42,336 nt of DNA from Elioraea rosea (lineage in GTDB: Bacteria > Pseudomonadota > Alphaproteobacteria > Acetobacterales > Acetobacteraceae). Within the stretch, counting starts at the first letter, position 1. The number at the start of each line of letters is the position of its first letter. The DNA lies in contig NZ_VFAC01000034.1 in NCBI RefSeq assembly GCF_007644105.1, positions 1-42,336 of the forward strand, read 5' to 3'. Below are positions 36,503 through 42,336 of this stretch, one piece after another. The notes under the pieces are model-generated. The model did not search any database, had not been told where the DNA came from, and saw only the letters and a program-made list of their open reading frames with translations. Position numbers and translations under genes: made by a program.

Positions 36503-37099
36503 GTGAGCGCATTCTCCGTCGTGGCGATCGCTGTGCTGGCGCTCGCCGCAGCCGTCATCGGCTACGTCATCGTCACCTACAACGCGCTCGTTCGCGGCCG
36601 GACCATGGTTGAGGAAGGCTGGAGCGGCATCGACGTGCAGCTCCAGCGCCGGGCAGACCTCGTTCCGCCGCTCGTCGATGTCGTGCGCGCGCATGCGGCA
36701 CATGAGCGCGGCATCTTCGAGGAGATCGCCGAGAAGCGGGCCGCTGCGATGTCCGCCAGGGGGAGGGAGGACCGCGCAGCCGCGGAGCAGGGCCTGACCG
36801 GCGCGCTCGGTCGCCTCTTCGCGCTCGCCGAGGCCTACCCGACGCTGACGGCAGACAAGAGCTTCCTGAACCTGCAGCAAAACCTCTCCGAGGTGGAGAA
36901 CACGCTGCAGGACGCGCGCCGCTACTACAACGCGACGGTGCGGGACCAGAACGTGCGCGTGCAGTCCTTCCCCTCCTCGCTCGTCGCCTCGGGCTTCGGC
37001 TTCGGCACGGCGAGCTTCTTCGACGCGGGGCCCGACGAGGCGCTCCGCCGGCCGCCGCGCATCGCGCTCGGCGGCCCGGGAGGCATTCCGGGCGCGTGA
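36503..37099 (+). CDS. LemA family protein
   Basis: This 198-residue protein has one N-terminal transmembrane helix (about residues 4-25) followed by the LemA helical bundle. Family segments are YNALVRGRTMVEEGWSGIDV, QLQRRADLVPPLVDVVRA and the AYPTLTADKSFLNLQQNLSE motif. LemA proteins are membrane-anchored with an extracytoplasmic helical domain and no known activity. The GTG start at 36503 has GGAGG 8 bases upstream. The ATG of the next gene overlaps the stop, and LemA next to a DUF2207 protein is a recurrent pairing, which suggests a joint envelope role. Confidence 0.9.
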   Translation: MSAFSVVAIAVLALAAAVIGYVIVTYNALVRGRTMVEEGWSGIDVQLQRRADLVPPLVDVVRAHAAHERGIFEEIAEKRAAAMSARGREDRAAAEQGLTGALGRLFALAEAYPTLTADKSFLNLQQNLSEVENTLQDARRYYNATVRDQNVRVQSFPSSLVASGFGFGTASFFDAGPDEALRRPPRIALGGPGGIPGA

Positions 37100-39069
37100 T
37101 GGCCCGCCTCGTCGCGGCGCTCGTTCTCCTCCTCGTCGCGCTGCGCCCGGCCGCCGCGGCGGAGGAGATCACGCGCTTCCTCAGCGCCGTGAGCGTCAAT
37201 GCAGACAGCACACTCATCGTCACCGAGACGATCGACGTTCGCGCAGAGGGGCGGGAGATCCGCCGTGGCATCCTGCGCGAGCTGCCGCTCTGGCGAAGCG
37301 CGCCCGACGGCGCGTCCTGGCGCACGCCCTACGAGGTGGTCGAGGTGCTGCACAACGGCCGGCGCGCCACCTGGCAGGTCGAGCAGGAGACGGGGCTGTT
37401 CCGCATCCGCATCGGCGACGCATCCGTGTTCCTGCCGCACGGGCTGCACCGCTACACCATTACCTACCGCACCGGCGCTCAGGTGCGCGCCTTCCCCCTG
37501 CATGACGAGCTCTGGTGGAACGCGACCGGCGACGAGTGGGTGTTCCGTATCCTCCGCGCGGAGGCGACGATCCGCCTGCCCGCCGGCGCGCGGGCCGAGC
37601 GCGTGATCGCCTGGACGGGGCCGCGGGGCACGCAGGAACAGGGTGCGGCGATCCGGCAGGGGGCCGAGGGGGAGGTGATCGTCACCGCCCGCCGCGCGCT
37701 CGACCCTGGCGAGGGGCTCACCATCGCCGTTGCCTTCCCGAAAGGGTTCGTCACCTTCCCGCCACCGACGCTCGGCGACCGCATCGGCGTCTGGCCGCCC
37801 ACGCTCGCCGCAACCGCGCTGTTCGCCGGGCTGCTCGGCTTTGCCTGGTGGCGCGTCGGGCGGGAGCCGGATGCGCGCGCCATCGTGCCACGCTTCGCCC
37901 CGCCCGCTGGGCTCTCCGCCGCCGCTTGCCGCTACGTCTCCCGCATGCGCTATGACCGGACGGTGCTCGCCGCGGGCCTGCTCGGGCTTGCGGCGAAGGG
38001 TCATGTCGCGCTCGAACGCGACGACGGCACGACATGGACGATGCAACGCCTCTCCCCGCCCGACGGCGCGCCCGCGCCGGACGAGGCCGAGCGTGCGCTG
38101 CTCGCCCGCATCCCGACGACCCTGACGCCCATCGCACGGCCGAAGAGTGGCGACAGCCCGCTCGTCGGCGCCGAGGGCATGCTGAGCCGCGCCCTGTCGC
38201 AGGCCTATTCCGCCTCGCTGTTCCGAGCCCGGCCTGGCGCGGCGTTCCGCGTCAATGGGCTCTACTTCTTCGCCTTCGTCGTGCTTGGCGTGGCACTCGC
38301 CGCAGCACTGACGCTGCTCGGCCGTCCGGGAACCGATGCCCAGGGCTGGCTCGCCTCGATCGGCTGGCGCTTCCACGCACTGATCAGCGAGGTCGGCGAA
38401 CCGCTCGGCTTCATCTTCCCGCTCGCCTTCGGGTTGATCATCGCCAACATCCTCGCGAGCTCCGGTGCGATCACGAACCGGTTCGTCGTGCTGCTCCTTC
38501 GGGTGCTTCTCGTCGTCATCGCCGCGGTGCTGCTCGGCCCCGTTCTGCTCGTCGCCGCGATGCTCCTTCTGGGAAGCTACGGCCCGATCTGGTGGGGTTT
38601 CGTTCTCGCCTGCCTCGCCGCGCTCGCCTGGGCGCGGCGCGCCCTTCCCGCGCGCACGAAGGAGGGCCAGCGCCTCTGGGAGGAGATCGAGGGATTCCGC
38701 CGCTTCCTCTCGCTCACAGAGAAGGACCGGCTCGAGGCGCTGCATCCGCCCGAGATGACGGCGGAGCTGTTCCACCGCTACCTGCCCTACGCGCTCGCGC
38801 TCGATGTGCTGAACAAATGGAGCCGCCGCTTCGCCGAGGCGGTCGCGGCAGGAACGATCGCGGCGGCCGAGCTTGCCAACCGCCGCGGCGCCTGGCCGTC
38901 CGCGCGCGACGCGGGGTCGTTCTCGCGCGAGATGGGCCGTTTCGCATCCGATCTCTCGCGCGCCGTGTCCTCCGCGGCCGCGCCGCGAAGCAGCGGCGGC
39001 GGCTCGGGCTTCAGCAGCGGCGGCGGAGGCGGCGGCGGCGGTGGGGGAGGCGGCGGAAGGGGCTGGTGA
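37099..39069 (+). CDS. DUF2207 membrane protein with Gly-rich tail
   Basis: This 656-residue protein has a signal peptide (MARLVAALVLLLVALRPAAA), a large extracytoplasmic beta-rich DUF2207 domain to about residue 230, a transmembrane helix near 235-250, a cytoplasmic or loop region, and further hydrophobic segments at about 390-410, 430-455 and 465-505. The C terminus is Ser/Gly-rich and closes with an almost pure poly-Gly stretch (about 13 Gly), as in many DUF2207 proteins. Its ATG overlaps the LemA stop. Function is unknown; coupling to LemA suggests a membrane complex. The GGC/GGA tract is prone to length change and sequencing error. Confidence 0.88.
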   Translation: MARLVAALVLLLVALRPAAAAEEITRFLSAVSVNADSTLIVTETIDVRAEGREIRRGILRELPLWRSAPDGASWRTPYEVVEVLHNGRRATWQVEQETGLFRIRIGDASVFLPHGLHRYTITYRTGAQVRAFPLHDELWWNATGDEWVFRILRAEATIRLPAGARAERVIAWTGPRGTQEQGAAIRQGAEGEVIVTARRALDPGEGLTIAVAFPKGFVTFPPPTLGDRIGVWPPTLAATALFAGLLGFAWWRVGREPDARAIVPRFAPPAGLSAAACRYVSRMRYDRTVLAAGLLGLAAKGHVALERDDGTTWTMQRLSPPDGAPAPDEAERALLARIPTTLTPIARPKSGDSPLVGAEGMLSRALSQAYSASLFRARPGAAFRVNGLYFFAFVVLGVALAAALTLLGRPGTDAQGWLASIGWRFHALISEVGEPLGFIFPLAFGLIIANILASSGAITNRFVVLLLRVLLVVIAAVLLGPVLLVAAMLLLGSYGPIWWGFVLACLAALAWARRALPARTKEGQRLWEEIEGFRRFLSLTEKDRLEALHPPEMTAELFHRYLPYALALDVLNKWSRRFAEAVAAGTIAAAELANRRGAWPSARDAGSFSREMGRFASDLSRAVSSAAAPRSSGGGSGFSSGGGGGGGGGGGGGRGW

Positions 39070-39075
39070 GCGGCC

Positions 39076-40080
39076 TCACCGCGGGATGCGGCCCTCGAGC
39101 GGATAGGCGGGGTCGTTGTAGCCGGGGGTGGAAGGGTGGCCGGCAGGAACGAGCCCATCGACCAGGGCCTCGTCCTCGGCCGTGAACGACACGTCGAGCG
39201 CCCCGGCATAGTCGTTCCACTGCTCGAGCGTGCGGGGCCCTGCGACCACGCCGGTGACGAGGCGGTTGGCGAGCAGCCAGGCGAGTGCGAACTGCCCCGG
39301 CGTGACGCCCTTCGCCTCTGCGCGGTCCGCGAGCTTGGCCGCTGCCTCGAGGCTCTCGGTCCGCCACTCGGTCTCCATCATCCGCTTGTCGCGCCGCGCG
39401 GCGCGCGAACCCTCCGGCGGCGCGACGTTGGCGCGGTACTTGCCGGTGAGAACGCCGCGCGCGAGAGGCGAGTAGGGGAACACGCCCAAGCCCAGCGCAG
39501 CGCAGGCGGGAAGGTGCTCGACCTCCACCATGCGGTTCAGCGCGTTGTAGAGGGGCTGGCTGACGATGGGCCGCCCGATGCCGGCCTGGTCGGCGAGCCG
39601 GCAGATCTCGGCCACACGCCAGGCGCGATAGTTGGAGACGCCGAAGTAGCGCACCTTGCCCGCGCGGATGAGGTCTGCCAGCGCGCGCACGGTCTCCTCG
39701 AACGGCGTCGCGTGGTCCTCCTTGTGCAGGTACAGGATGTCGATCACATCGGTGCCGAGGCGTTCCAGGCTCGCATCGACCGATTCGATCGCGTGGCGCC
39801 GCGAGGTGCCGCGTGCGTTCGGTCCCTCGCCGTTCGGGTTTGCGAACTTGGTCGCAAGAACCCACCAGGAGCGGTCGGACGCGATGGCGCGGCCGACGAT
39901 CTCCTCCGACCGGCCCTCGGTGTAGGTGTTGGCCGTGTCGATGAAGTTCACGCCCTGCTCGCGCGCGCGGGCGACGATGCGGGCGCTGTCGGCCTCGTCG
40001 GTCGCGCCGCCGAACATCATCGTGCCGAGGCAGAGCGGCGACACCCTGAGCCCGCTGCGGCCGAGATTGCGGTATTCCAT
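39076..40080 (-). CDS. Aldo/keto reductase
   Basis: This 334-residue (beta/alpha)8 oxidoreductase probably reduces aldehydes or ketones with NADPH. The catalytic tetrad of the family is visible: Asp and Tyr in FIDTANTYTEGRSEEIVG, Lys in VLATKFANP and His in ILYLHKEDHATP. The start MEYRNLGRSGLRVSPLCLG is typical of the YghZ/Tas-like group. The ATG at 40080 is preceded by AAGGA at 9 bases; another ATG three codons up (40089) overlaps the pepT stop. It is likely cotranscribed downstream of pepT. The substrate is not apparent. Confidence 0.93.
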   Translation of the reverse strand: MEYRNLGRSGLRVSPLCLGTMMFGGATDEADSARIVARAREQGVNFIDTANTYTEGRSEEIVGRAIASDRSWWVLATKFANPNGEGPNARGTSRRHAIESVDASLERLGTDVIDILYLHKEDHATPFEETVRALADLIRAGKVRYFGVSNYRAWRVAEICRLADQAGIGRPIVSQPLYNALNRMVEVEHLPACAALGLGVFPYSPLARGVLTGKYRANVAPPEGSRAARRDKRMMETEWRTESLEAAAKLADRAEAKGVTPGQFALAWLLANRLVTGVVAGPRTLEQWNDYAGALDVSFTAEDEALVDGLVPAGHPSTPGYNDPAYPLEGRIPR

Positions 40081-40085
40081 TCCGG

Positions 40086-41339
40086 TCATTCCTTGCCCTG
40101 TGCCGCCCATTGCGCGACGAGCTTCAGGCACACGCGCGCGGCGGCCTGCATGTCCTGCAGGCTCACCCATTCGAGCGGGCCGTGCACCTCCTGCATGCCG
40201 ACGAAAAGGTTCGGCGTAGGCACGCCGAGCTCGGTCAATCGCGACCCGTCCGTGCCGCCGCGTATCGGCGCGAAACGCGGCGTGAGCCCGGCGGCCTCGT
40301 AGGCTGCCTTGGCGACGTCCACGGGCCGCATGTCCTTCTCGAGCCAGTAGCGCATGTTGCGGTAGCGTGGCGTGATCGTGCAGGTGACCTTGGCGCGCGG
40401 TTCCGTCGCCGCGACCGCCTCGCACACCGTGCGCAGCATCGCCCCGCGCGCGGCGAGCCCCTCGCGCTCGAAGTCCCGCAGCAGGATCGTCATCTCCGCC
40501 TTCGCCGCGCTGCCGCCTGCGAAGGCGACATGCCAGAACCCCTCGCGCCCCTCCGTCACTTCCGGCGTCTCCGTCGCCTGGGGGAGCGTGTCGATGATCG
40601 TCGCCATCAGGTGCAGCGCGTTGACGAGCTTGCCCTTCGCCCAGCCCGGATGCACCGAGACGCCCTCGATCACCACATGCGCCTGGTCTGCCGAGAAGGT
40701 CTCGTAGACGAGCTCACCGAGGTCCCCGCCGTCGAGCGTGTAGGCGAACTCGGCGCCAAGCGCCTTCGGAAGGTCTGGGTGGACGCCGCGGCCGATCTCC
40801 TCGTCGGGCGTGAAGCAGAGGCGGATCGTTCCGTGCGCGATGCCAGGGTTCGACAGCAGGTGGCGCGCTACCGTCATGATGATCGCCACCCCGCCCTTGT
40901 CGTCGGCCCCGAGCAGCGTCGTGCCGCTCGCGGTGACGATGTCGTGGCCCGTACGGCTTGCGAGATAGGGGAGGCGGGCAGGCGAGAGAACCTGCGAGGG
41001 GTCGTCTGGCAGCACGATGTCGCCGCCGTTCCAGGCGCGGTGGACGATCGGCTTCACGCCCTTGCCGGTGAACTGCGGCGTGGTGTCGACATGGGCGCAC
41101 AGCGCGATGGTCGGCACGGCGTGCGCGACGGTTGCGGGAATGGTCGCGAGCAGCGCGCCATAGGGCGTGATGCCGATGTCCTTCGCCCCCATCTCGGCAA
41201 GCTCGCGCTCAAGGAGCCGGAGGAGGTCGTACTGCTTCTCCGTGCTCGGCGAGGTCTTCGAGTTCGGGTCGCTTTCGGTGTCGATGCGGCAGTAGTGGAC
41301 GAGCCGGTCACCCAGCTCGTCGACGAACTCACGATCCAT
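40086..41339 (-). CDS. pepT: Peptidase T (tripeptide aminopeptidase)
   Basis: PepT is a dinuclear zinc M20 exopeptidase that removes the N-terminal residue of tripeptides in the cytoplasm. The 417-residue protein shows the metal ligands in ALCAHVDTTPQ, GADDKGGVAII and DEEIGRG, the DGGDLGELVYET segment, and the C-terminal His in MQEVHGPLEWVSLQ. The length equals the family norm. The order on this strand is pheT, pepT, aldo/keto reductase, with short gaps, suggesting one transcript or read-through from pheT. No regulator is nearby. Confidence 0.95.
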   Translation of the reverse strand: MDREFVDELGDRLVHYCRIDTESDPNSKTSPSTEKQYDLLRLLERELAEMGAKDIGITPYGALLATIPATVAHAVPTIALCAHVDTTPQFTGKGVKPIVHRAWNGGDIVLPDDPSQVLSPARLPYLASRTGHDIVTASGTTLLGADDKGGVAIIMTVARHLLSNPGIAHGTIRLCFTPDEEIGRGVHPDLPKALGAEFAYTLDGGDLGELVYETFSADQAHVVIEGVSVHPGWAKGKLVNALHLMATIIDTLPQATETPEVTEGREGFWHVAFAGGSAAKAEMTILLRDFEREGLAARGAMLRTVCEAVAATEPRAKVTCTITPRYRNMRYWLEKDMRPVDVAKAAYEAAGLTPRFAPIRGGTDGSRLTELGVPTPNLFVGMQEVHGPLEWVSLQDMQAAARVCLKLVAQWAAQGKE

Positions 41340-41362
41340 GCGTCACTCCCCGCGCGGGCGAA

Positions 41363-42336
41363 TTACGATCGAAGGACGGCTCCGGTGGCCTTGGCAACGG
41401 CGGCAACGATCTTCTGCGCCGCGGCGTCGATCTCGGCCTCCGTCAGCGTGCGCTCCTTCGGCTGAAGCGTCACCGCGATGGCGAGGCTCTTGCGGCCCTC
41501 GCCGATGGCGGCGCCGCGGTAGACGTCGAACAGCGAGACGCCCTCGATCAGGCTCCGCTCCGCGCCCTTCGCCGCGCGAAGCACGGCATCGGCCGTGACG
41601 GCCTCGTCGACCACGAAGGCGAAGTCACGCACCAGCGGCTGGAAGGCGGGAAGGCTGGGGTTGCCGCGGCGCTTCCGCTTCGGCTCGGGGACGGCGAGAA
41701 GGTCGAGCTCGAAGGCAGCGACGGGCCCGTCGAGGTCGAGGGACTTGAGCACGCGCGGATGCAGCTCGCCGAACGTGCCGAGCACCGTCTTCGGCCCGAA
41801 GCGCAGCGTGCCCGACCGGCCAGGGTGGTACCAGGCGGGCGCATCGGGCGTGACCTGCACGCCATCGAGATTCATCCCGAGGGCGGACAGCACCGCGAGG
41901 GCATCGGCCTTCGCGTCCAGCGCATCCGGCCCGCGTGTAGGGGCGGCCCAGTGGCGCGGCGAGGCGCCCGCACGAAGCCCCGTCGCGGCCAGGGTTTGCT
42001 CGCCCGACTCGCCGCCGGAAAAGATCGGGCCCGTCTCGAACAGCGCGACATCGGGAAGACCGCGCGCGGCGTTGCGCGCCGCGGCGAGGGCGAGGTTGCC
42101 GATGATCGAGGGGCGCATCGCGTCGAGATCGGACGCGATGGGGTTGGCGAGCATGCGGGCCGCGTCGCCGCCGCCGAACAGGGCTGCCGTCTCGCGCGCC
42201 ATGAAGCTGAAGCTCACGGCCTCGACCATGCCGCGGCCGGCAAGCACGCGGCGCGCGGCGATCGCGCGGCCCATCGCCGGCGTGACGGCGACGGGCGGAA
42301 CGGCGCGCGCGCGGCCCTCCGCGTCGGTGAGCGGCG
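41363..42336 (-). CDS. pheT: Phenylalanine-tRNA ligase beta subunit, C-terminal part (partial)
   Basis: The frame is open to the window edge and encodes about 324 residues of the C-terminal half of PheT, partner of PheS in charging tRNA-Phe. Visible landmarks are the catalytic-like core domain (RGMVEAVSFSFM, ANPIASDLDAMRPSIIGNLA), GTFGELHPRVLKSLDLDG, and the final anticodon-binding ferredoxin-like domain beginning FQPLVRDFAFVVDEAV and closing with FDVYRGAAIGEGRKSLAIAV. The stop TAA at 41363-41365 lies 23 bases before the pepT start. The N-terminal domains are outside the window. Confidence 0.95.
   Translation of the reverse strand, partial: PLTDAEGRARAVPPVAVTPAMGRAIAARRVLAGRGMVEAVSFSFMARETAALFGGGDAARMLANPIASDLDAMRPSIIGNLALAAARNAARGLPDVALFETGPIFSGGESGEQTLAATGLRAGASPRHWAAPTRGPDALDAKADALAVLSALGMNLDGVQVTPDAPAWYHPGRSGTLRFGPKTVLGTFGELHPRVLKSLDLDGPVAAFELDLLAVPEPKRKRRGNPSLPAFQPLVRDFAFVVDEAVTADAVLRAAKGAERSLIEGVSLFDVYRGAAIGEGRKSLAIAVTLQPKERTLTEAEIDAAAQKIVAAVAKATGAVLRS

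Noticed and set aside
39001-39060. GGC/GGA repeat tract as a possible tandem-repeat locus
   Set aside because: It encodes the poly-Gly tail usual in DUF2207 proteins and is not a separate repeat element.

Overview
This is 42 kb of very GC-rich (about 70% by eye), densely packed bacterial chromosome. The gene set points to an alphaproteobacterium: an ATP12-type F1-ATPase assembly chaperone, a PhyR general-stress regulator, a phasin, a ClpS-ClpA pair, an FNR-type regulator with four cysteines, a SPOR-tailed D,D-carboxypeptidase, and a tripartite tricarboxylate transporter with a Bug-type binding protein. The base composition, the Tct/Bug genes and a PEP-CTERM remnant suggest Rhodospirillales, perhaps an Acetobacteraceae member. 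That placement is inference; no rRNA is present to test it.

Layout. 1-2.3 kb: the tail of an unknown gene, ATP12 chaperone, acylphosphatase and a small membrane protein in an overlapping run, convergent with lipB, then tRNA-Leu(GAG). 2.3-7.7 kb: a DUF502 membrane protein divergent from malic enzyme (MaeB type), nucleoside hydrolase, a VWA protein and a membrane-anchored J-domain protein. 7.8-11.9 kb: galU, ugd and a phosphomanno/phosphoglucomutase, which together supply UDP-glucose, UDP-glucuronate and hexose-1-phosphates for surface polysaccharide, then a small gamma-glutamylcyclotransferase-like gene. 11.9-17.4 kb: tctC-tctB-tctA, a truncated PEP-CTERM remnant, and divergent class II aldolase and DSD1-type PLP enzyme genes. 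17.4-22.6 kb: SPOR-tailed D-Ala-D-Ala carboxypeptidase, phasin, clpS and clpA. 22.6-28.7 kb is the most irregular part: a degraded gene fragment, about 0.5 kb of non-coding DNA, a methyltransferase, phyR, an unknown lipoprotein-like gene that is a full-length relative of the degraded fragment, a TAXI binding protein, a DUF4239 protein and an AIM24-family gene broken by an amber codon. 28.7-31.3 kb: a TetR-SRPBCC-VOC operon with a clear operator, and an FNR-type regulator. 31.3-42.3 kb: an OmpA-like lipoprotein, lepA, an IlvD/Edd dehydratase, LemA with a DUF2207 protein, aldo/keto reductase, pepT and the 3' part of pheT.

Most of the window is conserved housekeeping sequence, and I see no strong candidate for a new multi-gene system. 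The observations most worth following are the unknown lipoprotein family present as one intact and one 5'-truncated copy flanking phyR, the internal stop in the AIM24 gene, the PEP-CTERM remnant overlapping tctA, and several well-formed operator-like palindromes (tct promoter, TetR operator, repeats upstream of the phasin).
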